64,000 bases of DNA. Source: Oscillospiraceae bacterium (GTDB taxonomy: Bacteria > Bacillota > Clostridia > Oscillospirales > CAG-272). This document shows positions 43,810-52,461 of this stretch, one piece after another (position 1 is the first letter of the stretch; each line of letters starts with the position of its first letter). The notes below the pieces were generated by a model that saw nothing but the letters and a program-made list of their open reading frames with translations, was not told where the DNA came from and did not search any database. The position numbers were made by a program, and so were the translations under genes. The stretch spans positions 1 through 64,000 of the forward strand of contig SVSB01000005.1 in the NCBI GenBank assembly GCA_015064505.1. Direction: 5' to 3'.

Positions 43810-43874
43810 TCCTGTTTTTGCAGCAAAATCATACAAAGCGCGGTTAATTGACGAGTTTTTTCAACGCAAATCGA

Positions 43875-43903
43875 TTGACATTTTATATACAATGTGCTAA
43901 TAT
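43875..43903 (+). promoter_or_regulatory. Consensus promoter of the cohesin-like protein gene
   Basis: TTGACA (43875-43880), 17 nt and TAATAT (43898-43903). The -10 box lies in the loop region of the inverted repeat at 43887-43928. Confidence 0.7.
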
Positions 43904-43934
43904 TATTATGTATATTGGCACATTGTATTTTTTT
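43887..43934 (+). terminator. Inverted repeat with T-run overlapping a promoter
   Basis: ATACAATGTGC (43887-43897) pairs perfectly with GCACATTGTAT (43918-43928) across a 20-nt loop and is followed by seven T. It could terminate the wecB transcript, or act as an operator on the promoter at 43875, whose -10 box it encloses. The sequence alone does not decide. Confidence 0.6.
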
Positions 43935-43965
43935 GTTGTAAAAGAATTCCGCGCAGGAGAATGAT

Positions 43966-45423
43966 ATGAAAACTGTGAAGCAAATTTTCGTAACCTTGCT
44001 CGTCTTTTCTCTGCTTGTCTGCTCCGTACCTTTTGCCGTTTCTGCGGCAGGAGAAGGAGCAATATCCGTAGGTAATGCAAGCGGATATGCCGGAGATGTC
44101 GTAGCTCTGCCCGTTACTCTTACGGCGCTTCCCGAGGCAGGCTTCGTTTCCGGAACCTTCGTCGTCAACTACGGAGAGAATCTTGAGTACGTCAATACCG
44201 TTCAGTACGGCACGAATTACGGTACTTTGATTTTTGCAAAGCCCTCGGAGGCAGGTGCGGGCAACAGCTTTAATCTGGTGTACTCCAACAACCTCGTATC
44301 CAATTTTGAATACACCGGTCAGATGTGCACTCTTTACTTCAGAATAAAGTCGGGCGCCACCTCCGGCGATGCTGCGGCAAAGAACACCGTTTCCGTTTCA
44401 GCCGACGGAATTTACAACGAGGATCTTGATCCCGTAAGCTTCAACTTTACCTCGGGCGTTGTTACGGTGGCTGACCGAAGCTCCGCTCTTGGAGAGAGTC
44501 TTTACGGCCACAGCCTCACTCTTGACGGTGCGATCGCTCTTAACTTCCACGTTTCCGTGGGCGCTACCCTTTCATCCGACGAGGACGCAACCGTTATCTA
44601 TACGATCAACGGTACAGAGGACCTTACGGTGGAAGAAATGCTTTCCGAATGCAGAACCGATGCTAACGGTAATCTAATTCTTTCCTGCAGACTTCCCGCT
44701 ACTATGTGGTCTAGAACAGTTTCGGCACAGATCGTAAACGGCAACGGTGATAAGGGTGATATTTATTCTTATTCCGTTAAGAATTACGCTCTCTATATGT
44801 TATCCGGCAACTATACCACAGGTGACTCCGCAGAAGACGAGAAGCTGAAGGAGCTTTGCGTTGCCCTTCTTAATTACGGCGGATACGCACAGAATTACTT
44901 CGGTTACTTTAACGGAAGCACCGAGGATCTTGCAAACGGCAACGTTGTTTCGGGTGATAACAAGCTTATCTCCAAGCTCGTTAAATCCTCTTACGACGCA
45001 ACGATAAAAACCGACGACATAGCATCAGTAAACGGTGCGGCAACCGGCATCACCTATTACGGAGTTAACGTTTCCGCGGATGCCGCTACCGCGATCACCC
45101 ATTATTTTGCAGTTGAGGGTAACGTAGCGGATTACACCTTCACCCTCAGCTATAACGACGGCGCGGAGAAGACCTCAGAACTTGAAGCTTTTGAGACTGA
45201 CGGAAAATACGCAGTAATTATTCCCGACATCGCTGCCGCTTATATCGATCTGCCTTACACGGTAACCGCCAAGAATAATAGTGACGGTACGGAGTTTACC
45301 GTTGTTTACAGCGTTCGCAGTTATATGGCTCACAACATCGAGGGCGCACCCACTGCTTTTGCCAACGTTATCCGTGCAATGTATCTGTACGGTGAAGCCG
45401 CTAACAGCTATTTTGGAAAGTGA
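43966..45423 (+). CDS. Secreted cohesin-like protein with shared C-terminal domain
   Basis: 485 residues. A signal peptide (1-27, ending SAAGEG) is followed by a domain of about 140 residues opening ISVGNASGYAGDVVALPVTL, with LYFRIKSGATSG and a closing SGVVTV, the strand pattern of cohesin domains that bind dockerins in cellulosomes. The remaining ~300 residues (from SLYGHSLTLDGAIALNFHVS) form a domain whose end, with LLNYGGYAQNYFGYF and YSVRSYM...YLYGEAANSYFGK, is shared with the end of the 1484-aa protein at 56773. No dockerin was found in the window. GCAGGAG precedes the ATG. A 38-aa peptide gene follows 10 nt after the stop. Confidence 0.75.
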   Translation: MKTVKQIFVTLLVFSLLVCSVPFAVSAAGEGAISVGNASGYAGDVVALPVTLTALPEAGFVSGTFVVNYGENLEYVNTVQYGTNYGTLIFAKPSEAGAGNSFNLVYSNNLVSNFEYTGQMCTLYFRIKSGATSGDAAAKNTVSVSADGIYNEDLDPVSFNFTSGVVTVADRSSALGESLYGHSLTLDGAIALNFHVSVGATLSSDEDATVIYTINGTEDLTVEEMLSECRTDANGNLILSCRLPATMWSRTVSAQIVNGNGDKGDIYSYSVKNYALYMLSGNYTTGDSAEDEKLKELCVALLNYGGYAQNYFGYFNGSTEDLANGNVVSGDNKLISKLVKSSYDATIKTDDIASVNGAATGITYYGVNVSADAATAITHYFAVEGNVADYTFTLSYNDGAEKTSELEAFETDGKYAVIIPDIAAAYIDLPYTVTAKNNSDGTEFTVVYSVRSYMAHNIEGAPTAFANVIRAMYLYGEAANSYFGK

Positions 45424-45433
45424 GGGACGTAAA

Positions 45434-45550
45434 ATGAAAATGGTATATACTTCTCCCTCCGTTGAGATCGTTGAGCTTGATGCTCCCGTAAAGACCGAGG
45501 ATATCAGTGGCTGGTATCTTGAGCTTAATACCGATTGGTTCAACTCATAA
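45434..45550 (+). CDS. Short companion peptide, YTxP...E..L...SG...DW type (copy 1)
   Basis: 38 residues, beginning MKMVYTSPSVEIVELDAP and ending LNTDWFNS. No signal peptide, no transmembrane segment and no cysteine; acidic overall. The ATG is 10 nt after the stop of the secreted protein, with GGGA 7 nt upstream, and a terminator follows, so it is co-transcribed. Its 34-residue body matches the peptide at 61239 at equal length: Y, T, P, E, V, L, then N-x-D-W and a final Ser align without a gap. Function is unknown. It is short but supported by the conserved second copy. Confidence 0.7.
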   Translation: MKMVYTSPSVEIVELDAPVKTEDISGWYLELNTDWFNS

Positions 45551-45555
45551 TTCCG

Positions 45556-45587
45556 AGAGCTCCCTTGTTTGCAAGGGGGCTCTTGAA
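45556..45587 (+). terminator. Terminator after the first companion peptide
   Basis: AGAGC-CCCTTG and CAAGGG-GCTCT form a stem with a TTTG loop and one bulge per arm, followed by TTGAATT. Confidence 0.75.
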
Positions 45588-45644
45588 TTAAGCCTGTCTA
45601 ATTATGTACAAATTGATAACTTTTTGTCTTTTCCTTGTTTTCTA

Positions 45645-45673
45645 TTGAATTGCCCGTTAATAGATGTTATAAT
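45645..45673 (+). promoter_or_regulatory. Promoter of the Thr/Pro-rich lipoprotein gene
   Basis: TTGAAT (45645-45650), 17 nt and a perfect TATAAT (45668-45673), 38 nt before the ATG. Confidence 0.75.
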
Positions 45674-45710
45674 GCTGTTATGAGTAATTTGTAGTAAGAA
45701 AGGTTTTCTT

Positions 45711-46367
45711 ATGAAGAAGATATTTGTTTTGTTATGTTCGCTTGTGCTTTGCATTTCACTTGCGGCTTGCGAAGGAGGTAAGCCTTCCGTTACGGATGAC
45801 GGAAACGACACTTCCAACATTATGCCCGAGACTGTGGATCCCGCCAACGTTTCCACAGCTCCCGTTACGACCGCTGAACCCGATACCGAAGCTCCCGTTA
45901 CCACCGACGCACCTGTTACCACTGACACACCTCCCTCAGTTACGGATACTCCCGTTACCGAGCCTCACGTTGAGGGTAAGGAACTCGGCTCTGGATTCGT
46001 TATTTCCGATTCGGGAACTAAGCTGAACCTGCTCCTTAACTGGACGGCAGTAAACGGAAAAGAGGAGGGAACTGCCGAGATCACCGTAAAGCTTTTCCTT
46101 GAATGTTATTCCATCTTCGTTGGTGACAGAGACGACGGCGAGATCAGAATAGGTGACATTCTCGTTAATTATACAACCCCGCAGATGGAGCTTCCCGGAA
46201 CCGGCTTTAACGAGATCGACTTCGGCACCTATAAGTTTACCGTTAAGAAGGACAGCGGCAAACAAACTACGGTTCCCGTGTACGCCTCATGGCATTTCAG
46301 AGGCACTTACGCAGGTGTGCCCGTTGAATGGATAACTGTTAACAGCACTTTTACATTTGATAATTGA
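45711..46367 (+). CDS. Lipoprotein with Thr/Pro-rich linker, function unknown
   Basis: 218 residues. A lipoprotein signal (LVLCISLAACEGG, Cys at about 20) leads to a low-complexity linker of repeated APVTTDAPVTTDTP-type units (about 40-85), typical of a wall-spanning spacer. The ~125-residue C-terminal beta-rich domain (KLNLLLNWTAVNGKEEGTAE; a closing VEWITVNSTFTFD) is not recognised. It is followed 8 nt later by the Smr-like gene, so it may be part of a small operon. Confidence 0.75.
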   Translation: MKKIFVLLCSLVLCISLAACEGGKPSVTDDGNDTSNIMPETVDPANVSTAPVTTAEPDTEAPVTTDAPVTTDTPPSVTDTPVTEPHVEGKELGSGFVISDSGTKLNLLLNWTAVNGKEEGTAEITVKLFLECYSIFVGDRDDGEIRIGDILVNYTTPQMELPGTGFNEIDFGTYKFTVKKDSGKQTTVPVYASWHFRGTYAGVPVEWITVNSTFTFDN

Positions 46368-46375
46368 GGTAAGAT

Positions 46376-46702
46376 TTGAAGACGGTAGACCTTTCTGCAG
46401 CTAACAATTGCCGCACTATGCTTATTGATGCAGAGTATAATATGGCCTGTATCAAGGCCGAGGGCGGCGGACTTATAAAATTTATCCATGCCGGAGGCAG
46501 CGGCGCCGTAACACGGCGCAAGGCTCTTCGTTCCCATTTGCGCAACGCAGTAAGGCGCGGTGCAATCAAGCAGATGCTTGAAGGGGAAAAGCTGTCCTCA
46601 GAGGACAGACTCTCGCGTTATTTCTGCAATTTTCATCCCGAGCTTGCGGAAGACGTCGATTTTAACGGTAAAAACGCAAACGTAACGTTTGTGAGAATTT
46701 AA
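46376..46702 (+). CDS. Small Smr/MutS2-like domain protein
   Basis: 108 residues from a TTG start (GAGG 6 nt upstream). The central IKFIHAGGSGAVTRRKALRSHLRNAVRRG resembles the Smr pattern (IHGxGxG...ALRxxVxxxL), and the tail with FHPELAEDVDFNGKNANVTFV resembles a Firmicutes subfamily of small Smr-like proteins. The catalytic-type HGxG is changed to HAGG. Smr domains nick DNA or cleave RNA at stalled ribosomes in other systems; activity here is unproven. Confidence 0.55.
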   Translation: MKTVDLSAANNCRTMLIDAEYNMACIKAEGGGLIKFIHAGGSGAVTRRKALRSHLRNAVRRGAIKQMLEGEKLSSEDRLSRYFCNFHPELAEDVDFNGKNANVTFVRI

Positions 46703-46722
46703 TTTATTTCTGGAGGTACACT

Positions 46723-47577
46723 ATGTTTCTTGCACTTGAAGCTACCGCAGATAACAATGCTGCGATGGCGGTACTCAGCACGGTTCTCAATTGGCTTGCA
46801 ACCACGGGAATCAAGTTCGTTATCGGTCTCATCGTAATGCTTATCGCTTTCAAGGTGATCGACGTTCTTGCTAAGAAGATCAACAAAGCGATGACCAAGA
46901 AAAACGTGGACGAAACGATAACGAGAGTTTCCACCGGCGCCATCAAGGTTGCCGCAAAGCTACTCGTTGCCGTTCTCTTCGTTGGCTTTATCGGCATTGA
47001 GACCGCATCCATTTCCGCGTGCATCGCAACTCTCGGCGTTGGTATTTCTCTTGCGGTTCAGGGAACCCTTTCCAACTTTGCGGGCGGCGTGATCATTATT
47101 CTGATGCGCCCCTTTAAGCTTGGCGATTTTATCACCAGCGGCGGCGAATCCGGCACTGTTGAGGATATCAAGCTTTTCTATACCCACGTTGTTACGGTAG
47201 ACAACAGAATGATCTACATACCCAACGGCACCCTTGCAAACAACGTTATCGTGAATGCTTCCGTAAAGGATACCCGCAGACTTGATATCACTATGTCCGT
47301 AGCCTATGAGTCTGATACCGAGCTTGCTTGCAAGCTTATCCGTGAGGTATGCGAAAGAAACGAGAAGATCTTCAAGGAGCCCGCTCCCTTCGTTACCGTT
47401 GCTTCCTATGCCGCTTCCTCTATCGATATTGTTTGCCGCACTTGGTGCAACAAGGGCGATTATTGGGACAACAACTTCTACCTTCTTAACGAGATCAAAA
47501 AGGAATTTGATAAGAACGGTATAGTTATCCCATATAACCAGCTTGACGTTCACGTAAATACCGTTGAAAATAAGTAA
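46723..47577 (+). CDS. mscS: Small-conductance mechanosensitive channel, MscS family
   Basis: 284 residues. Three transmembrane helices precede the pore helix VGISLAVQGTLSNFAGGVIIILMRPFKLGDF, then the cytoplasmic beta domain (TVEDIKLFYTHV; YIPNGTLANNVIVN) and an alpha/beta cage ending at VIPYNQLDVHV. It releases solutes under hypo-osmotic shock. GGAGG lies upstream and a strong terminator downstream. Confidence 0.92.
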   Translation: MFLALEATADNNAAMAVLSTVLNWLATTGIKFVIGLIVMLIAFKVIDVLAKKINKAMTKKNVDETITRVSTGAIKVAAKLLVAVLFVGFIGIETASISACIATLGVGISLAVQGTLSNFAGGVIIILMRPFKLGDFITSGGESGTVEDIKLFYTHVVTVDNRMIYIPNGTLANNVIVNASVKDTRRLDITMSVAYESDTELACKLIREVCERNEKIFKEPAPFVTVASYAASSIDIVCRTWCNKGDYWDNNFYLLNEIKKEFDKNGIVIPYNQLDVHVNTVENK

Positions 47578-47582
47578 AATGC

Positions 47583-47616
47583 AAAAAGCACATGGAGGGA
47601 TCCATGTGCTTTTTTA
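47583..47616 (+). terminator. Terminator after mscS
   Basis: AAAAAGCACATGGA (47583-47596) pairs perfectly with TCCATGTGCTTTTT (47601-47614), followed by further T. Confidence 0.9.
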
Positions 47617-47626
47617 CCTCTACATC

Positions 47627-47655
47627 TTGACTGATACTTATTGCTATTATATAAT
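47627..47655 (+). promoter_or_regulatory. Promoter of the interrupted glycosidase
   Basis: TTGACT (47627-47632), 17 nt and a perfect TATAAT (47650-47655), 42 nt before the ATG. Confidence 0.75.
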
Positions 47656-47697
47656 TAGAAAAAATTGAAATTCAGTTTATAATTATGAGGTGCCGTT

Positions 47698-48798
47698 ATG
47701 AAAAAATGGTCAGAAAAGAAAGCTTGGGATTGGTATAATTCCCACCGCTGGATACGTGGATGCAATTTTATCGGCAGTGACTGCGCTAACCGCATCGATC
47801 AGTGGCAGAGCTACGGTAGAGAGGAGAGAATGGAGGTTGCGGACAGAGAGCTGCAGCTTTGCGAGGATATCGGCTTCAACTCCGTTCGTCTGATCGTTGA
47901 TTTTGAGGTATGGCTTCAGGAGCCCGTCAGCTATATGGACGTTCTTGAGCAGTACATCAGCCTTTGTGATAAGCATAAACAAAGCGTTATGATAGTGCTT
48001 ACCACGGAAGCACAGCTTCCCCGTGGTGACGGCGAGTTCGTGCCCAAGGCGCTTGGTGAGCAGAAGTACGTTCTCGGATATCATCAGGGAAGGCTTCCTC
48101 TTACGGAGGAGCAGCAAAAGCTCAAGCCCTATCATTTTATGGAGCGTCCTGACCTTGCCAAAAAGTATATCAAGATGGTTAAGACCATCGTCAAAAAATA
48201 CGCAAATGACGATCGCGTGCTTTGCTGGAACGTGTATAACGAGCCTGGTATTACCATAAGAGAACGCTCAATTCCGATACTTGATATGCTGTTTGATGCC
48301 GTAAGGTCTCAAAAGCCGAAGCAACCCTGTACTGCTGATATCTGACGCGGACTCAACGCCGACGATACCGTAAGAACGAAAGAGGAGCTTCATGCTATTG
48401 AGCTATCCGACGTTATCAGCTTCCATAGCTATAAGCCCTACGAGAATATGGTTCCGCTCGTTGAGGCTTTGCGACAGTTTGGCAGACCTCTGCTTTGCAC
48501 CGAATGGCTTAACAGAATCAACCACAGCAACGTGGGCGAAATATATCCGCTTTTCTATCTTGAGAACATAGCTTGCTACTGCTGGGGCTTCGTCGTTGGC
48601 AAAACTCAGACAAACGAACCCTGGGAATCCCATTGGAACGATTTCTATAACCCCGAAAAGAACGTTTCCTTTGACTTTACAAAGTGGCAGCACGATCTGT
48701 TCCGCCCCAACCTGCGCCCCTACGATCCCCGTGAGATAGAGCTTATCAAGAGATATAACAAGCTTGCAGACAGACGCGACGATAGGGAAGGACTTTAA
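47698..48798 (+). pseudogene. GH-A clan cellulase/xylanase-like gene interrupted by one in-frame TGA
   Basis: 366 codons with a single stop, TGA at 48343-48345 (codon 216); the same frame then continues to 48798 with full similarity. Before the stop: WDWYNSHRWIRGCNFIGSDC and the acid/base motif CWNVYNEPG. After it: RGLNADDTVRTK and the nucleophile-type motif LLCTEWLNR. Together they form a complete (beta/alpha)8 GH5-like enzyme without signal peptide. The first piece lacks the nucleophile, so it should be inactive alone. TGA replaces what is probably TGG (Trp). Other genes use TGG for Trp and TGA as stop, so genome-wide recoding is excluded. A recent mutation, readthrough or base error are the options. 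Confidence 0.8.
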
Positions 48799-48802
48799 TA
48801 TT

Positions 48803-48840
48803 AAATGGGCTGTAAAGAGATTTACAGCCCATTTGCGTTT
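48803..48840 (+). terminator. Terminator after the interrupted glycosidase
   Basis: AAATGGGCTGTAAA (48803-48816) pairs with TTTACAGCCCATTT (48821-48834), followed by GCGTTTTTTATC. It sits 5 nt past the distal stop at 48798, consistent with the whole frame having been one gene. Confidence 0.85.
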
Positions 48841-48882
48841 TTTATCAAGATGCATCGCATATAATATGGCAAATACCTTTCC

Positions 48883-48911
48883 TTGACAAAAAAGCGGGAG
48901 TATGATATAAA
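48883..48911 (+). promoter_or_regulatory. Promoter of the lipoprotein at 48942
   Basis: TTGACA (48883-48888), 17 nt and TATAAA (48906-48911), 31 nt upstream of the start. Confidence 0.75.
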
Positions 48912-48941
48912 ATAAATAAGAAAAATCCGATGGAGGTCATT

Positions 48942-50459
48942 ATGAAATTAAGAAATAAGAGTGTTATAAGCGTGGCATTCAGAGCTTTTTGCCTTGTGCT
49001 TGCTTTCGTTATGCTTTTCGGGCTTACTTCCTGCAAGAAAGCTGTGGACCCCACAGAGAGATTTTGCAGTGTTTTAAAGAATACCGTTAATGAATGTCTT
49101 GAGAGCGGTAAGACTGTTGCAGAGCATACGCCCCGGGACTTTTCTTCAAAGAAGATCACGCTTAAGCCCGTGCTCAGCGAGGCCTTTACCACTGCCATCG
49201 GAGCAAACGCGCCATTTGACCTGAGCTTTTTGAACGATGCGGCAATAGAACTGATCCTTGCAAAGGACGGCGCCATTGCAAAGCTTGTGGCTTCCATCCT
49301 TCTTGACAACTCCGCTCTCCTTACCGCCGACGGCGTTATAGATACGGAAACCCTCGTTGCCTATGCAAGTCTTTCTCCCGTAAGTAAGAGTGCTCTTAAG
49401 ATCGATATTGCCGAGCTTCTCAAGGAGGAAGAGATAGAGCTTCCTTCCGTATCCAATACCGCTCCCGAGCTTCCTTACGAGGAATTAAAGGCGGTATTTA
49501 CCGAGTATTTTGACGCCATTCTTGCCAAGGTAAGCGCCGTTAAGGAGGGGGAGGGTTCTCTTTCAGCAGGTGAAATGACCGCCGAGACCGTAACTCTCAC
49601 GTGGTCGCTGACGGAAAAGGCGTTTTTGGATATGGCTGCCGAGCTCGCTGACAAGCTTGCGGCTGACGATAAAGTTAAGAATATTTTTATAGACTCATTT
49701 AAAGGCACGGAGGAGAATTATGCTGATTTCGTTGATGAGATCAAGGAATTTTCTTCTACTGTAAAGGAGATAGCGGCTGAATCTTCCGTTGAGGGAGACT
49801 GCTTTATTGCCGTTCTGCACGTAAATAAAGACAACGAGCTTCTCGGTTTGCAGTTCAAGGTAAACGATCCCGAAAACAACTTCTCCGAGTACGCATGTGC
49901 TGAGCTCGTATGCATTGAAAACGAAGGAGTACACGAGGGAAGAGTTCTTGTTTCCTCGGTTGAGGAAGCTCCGGTGAAGATAACCTTCTCAGGAAGCGAG
50001 ACTAAGGGAGTTGCTTCCGGCAAGATCGCCTTTGCTTATGATGGCAAGGAAGTTTTCTCCATAAAGTATTCCGACCTAGATACCAAGAAGGCAGAGGACG
50101 GAAGTCTTAACGGCTCCTTCATTATCAAGCCGGGCGCGGGGCTCGGCTCCATTATTGACGTTGACGCCATGACCGCAACTATGCTTGGAATGCTTGAACT
50201 GAAATTCGGCATAGTTGAGCAGGATAAAAGCACCGAGGTTGACATTTCCTTACTGATGAACGGCGCCGTTTTCGTGGGAATTAAGACTACCGTTGAGAAC
50301 GTGGATGACGTAACCGTTGCCGTGCCTGCTGATTTTGAGACCGATCCTTACGATTGGATCGCAGATTTTGATTTCGTTAAGCTTGTTGAAACGGTGGAAA
50401 ATTCTTCCTTGCCTGCGGAGATCAAGCAGCTGATCCTCGGACTTTTCGATTTCAAATAA
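48942..50459 (+). CDS. Large lipoprotein of unknown function
   Basis: 505 residues from the ATG at 48942 (GGAGG 5 nt upstream; an ATG at 48930 overlaps the ribosome site). A basic start and hydrophobic core end in the lipobox FGLTSCKK (Cys near 31). The mature part is acidic, Ala/Glu/Lys-rich, helical to about residue 250 and more strand-rich after it (AYDGKEVFSIKYSDLDTKKA). No known domain was recognised. A terminator follows, so it is monocistronic; the ABC exporter downstream is not obviously coupled. Confidence 0.75.
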   Translation: MKLRNKSVISVAFRAFCLVLAFVMLFGLTSCKKAVDPTERFCSVLKNTVNECLESGKTVAEHTPRDFSSKKITLKPVLSEAFTTAIGANAPFDLSFLNDAAIELILAKDGAIAKLVASILLDNSALLTADGVIDTETLVAYASLSPVSKSALKIDIAELLKEEEIELPSVSNTAPELPYEELKAVFTEYFDAILAKVSAVKEGEGSLSAGEMTAETVTLTWSLTEKAFLDMAAELADKLAADDKVKNIFIDSFKGTEENYADFVDEIKEFSSTVKEIAAESSVEGDCFIAVLHVNKDNELLGLQFKVNDPENNFSEYACAELVCIENEGVHEGRVLVSSVEEAPVKITFSGSETKGVASGKIAFAYDGKEVFSIKYSDLDTKKAEDGSLNGSFIIKPGAGLGSIIDVDAMTATMLGMLELKFGIVEQDKSTEVDISLLMNGAVFVGIKTTVENVDDVTVAVPADFETDPYDWIADFDFVKLVETVENSSLPAEIKQLILGLFDFK

Positions 50460-50465
50460 TCCTCT

Positions 50466-50496
50466 GCTTTATCCCCCGCAAAACGGGGGATAAAGC
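50466..50496 (+). terminator. Hairpin after the large lipoprotein
   Basis: GCTTTATCCCCCG (50466-50478) pairs perfectly with CGGGGGATAAAGC (50484-50496). The T-tail is weak (TATTTAA). Confidence 0.7.
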
Positions 50497-50524
50497 TATT
50501 TAACGGTTGTACGGCAGGTGAAAT

Positions 50525-51193
50525 ATGGAACTTGAAATTTTAGATATTCATAAGGTTTTCGGAAAAAGAATAGTACTTGACGGCGTTTCTATCTCTGCGT
50601 TAAGCGGCTCTTGCATCGGGATCCTCGGCAGAAACGGGTGCGGTAAATCCACGCTTCTGTCCATTATAGCGGGTATAACCCGCGCAGATCGGGGGCAGGT
50701 GCTATGGCAGGGCAAGGATATATCCAAAAAAAGAACGTTGGGTAGCAAGATCGTTGGCTACGTGCCCCAGGGAACGCCCCTTATGGACGAGCTAACGGCT
50801 GTAGATAATCTCCGTTTATGGTACGATAAGATCGAGCTTGTCAGATCTCTTGAAAGCGGCGTACTTGCAGAGCTTGGAATCGGTGAGTTTTTGAAGACTC
50901 CCGTAAATAAAATGTCAGGCGGTATGAAAAAGCGTCTTTCTATTGGTTGCTCCGTTGCAAACGATCCACCCGTTCTTTTGCTGGACGAGCCAACTGCAGC
51001 TCTTGATATGCCGTGCCGCAGCACCATTTACTCCTATCTTGAGGGGTGCAAAAAGGCCGGTAAGATATTGATCCTTACCACGCACACGCCGGAGGAGTTT
51101 GCCCTTTGTGACAAACTGTACGTTTTGAAGGACGGCACGCTTAAGGAATGCAATATGAATGCGTCCACGGAGGAAATCGCCAAATTACTTTAA
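50525..51193 (+). CDS. ABC transporter ATP-binding protein
   Basis: 222 residues, a single nucleotide-binding domain. Walker A GRNGCGKSTLLSI, Q-loop GYVPQGTPLM, signature MSGGMKKRLSIG, Walker B VLLLDEPTAALD and the H-loop TTHTPEE are intact. The next gene starts 13 nt after its stop, and two membrane subunits follow, giving a complete exporter. The substrate is unknown. Confidence 0.92.
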   Translation: MELEILDIHKVFGKRIVLDGVSISALSGSCIGILGRNGCGKSTLLSIIAGITRADRGQVLWQGKDISKKRTLGSKIVGYVPQGTPLMDELTAVDNLRLWYDKIELVRSLESGVLAELGIGEFLKTPVNKMSGGMKKRLSIGCSVANDPPVLLLDEPTAALDMPCRSTIYSYLEGCKKAGKILILTTHTPEEFALCDKLYVLKDGTLKECNMNASTEEIAKLL

Positions 51194-51206
51194 GGAGGTG
51201 AAGAGA

Positions 51207-52445
51207 ATGAAATACGCAGGTATGCAGATAAAGATGATTCTGCGCTTTTTACCGAAAGCGGCATTGGTGTCTGTTGTTCTGTTTGCCGCAGTATTCATTC
51301 TTTTAAGCTCTTTTTCTGATGATGCTCGGTCGGGTGAGGAGTATAGCGTGATTAATGTCGGCGTAGTTGGTGAGACCGACGAAACCTTTCTCGGCTTTGG
51401 AATTGGCGTTATTCAAGCCATGGATTCGTCCCGCTCTATCGTAAATATGCAGAATATGACGGAAGCGGATGCAAGATTCAAGCTGCAAAACGGTGCGATC
51501 TCTGCTTATATGGTAATTCCCGAAGGTTTTATTTCATCAGTTACAAGGGGAGAAGTAAAACAGATCGATTACGTGACATACGATACCACCGGTGGCATAG
51601 GAACCGTTTTGAAGGAAGAGCTGCTTCACGCAGTATCCGTGATGCTGGTGCATTCGCAAAAGGGTGTTTACGCTATGCAGAATGCGGTTATTTCGAGGGG
51701 GATGAGTGAGAACCTCGGCAAGAACACGGACGAGCTGAATCTGAAGTATTTTTCCCTCATCCTTAACAGACCCGATGCAATCGACGTGAAGGTAGATGGT
51801 GTTTCAAACGGCCTTTCTCTTGCTGAATATTTGCTGTGCGGGCTCTCCGTGCTGTGGTTGTCTCTTGGCGGTATTGCCTTTTGCCCCTTGTACGTAAAAA
51901 AGGATCATTCTCTTGGCAGAATGCTAAGACGCGGTGGTTGCGGAGCTTTTGAGCAGACCTTATCCGAATTTGCGGCTTTTTATTTCGGCACTCTCGCACA
52001 GCTGGCGACTGTGCTTGCTCTTGCCTTCCTTGGGCGGACTACAGTTTCCGATGCGCTCGGAGATAGTATTCCCATTGCAAGCGAGATCACTCTGTTCGGT
52101 ATCGCGAAGCTTTTCGTTTACTTGTGCATTCCCGTGCTTATGATTTGCGCATTACAGTTTTTTGCTTTTATGCTGTGCGACAATGCCGTAAGCGGAATCG
52201 CTTTGCAGTTCTTTGGAGCCGTATGCCTTTGCTACGTGGGCGGCTGTATGTATCCTTCGGATTTTCTGCCGGAAGTTGTTTCGGCGATCGGGAACGCTTT
52301 GCCCGTTGGTGTCGCAAGGGAATATCTGTGTCACCTTATGAACGGAAACGCTATGAATATCACCGTTTTGTTTATTGCGGCGTATTCAGCGCTTTTGATC
52401 GGTGCTTCGGCTTTTGTTCGCCGCATACGTTTGAATAATATTTAA
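51207..52445 (+). CDS. ABC-2-type membrane subunit (first)
   Basis: 412 residues from the ATG at 51207, directly after a perfect AAGGAGGTGA. One transmembrane helix near the N-terminus, an extracytoplasmic domain of about 170 residues with NVGVVGETDETFLGF, then five to six helices (from about 210). This is the ABC-2 membrane-protein plan, resembling YhgE/Pip or lantibiotic-type exporters. It works with the ATPase at 50525 and the second subunit at 52462. Confidence 0.8.
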   Translation: MKYAGMQIKMILRFLPKAALVSVVLFAAVFILLSSFSDDARSGEEYSVINVGVVGETDETFLGFGIGVIQAMDSSRSIVNMQNMTEADARFKLQNGAISAYMVIPEGFISSVTRGEVKQIDYVTYDTTGGIGTVLKEELLHAVSVMLVHSQKGVYAMQNAVISRGMSENLGKNTDELNLKYFSLILNRPDAIDVKVDGVSNGLSLAEYLLCGLSVLWLSLGGIAFCPLYVKKDHSLGRMLRRGGCGAFEQTLSEFAAFYFGTLAQLATVLALAFLGRTTVSDALGDSIPIASEITLFGIAKLFVYLCIPVLMICALQFFAFMLCDNAVSGIALQFFGAVCLCYVGGCMYPSDFLPEVVSAIGNALPVGVAREYLCHLMNGNAMNITVLFIAAYSALLIGASAFVRRIRLNNI

Positions 52446-52461
52446 AGAAAGGAGCTTGGCT

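Noticed and set aside
48343..48345. TGA reassigned to Trp (genetic code 4 or 25)
   Set aside because: Many genes here end in TGA at the right place (murE, ftsQ, trpless DUF genes, rsmD) and Trp is written TGG throughout.
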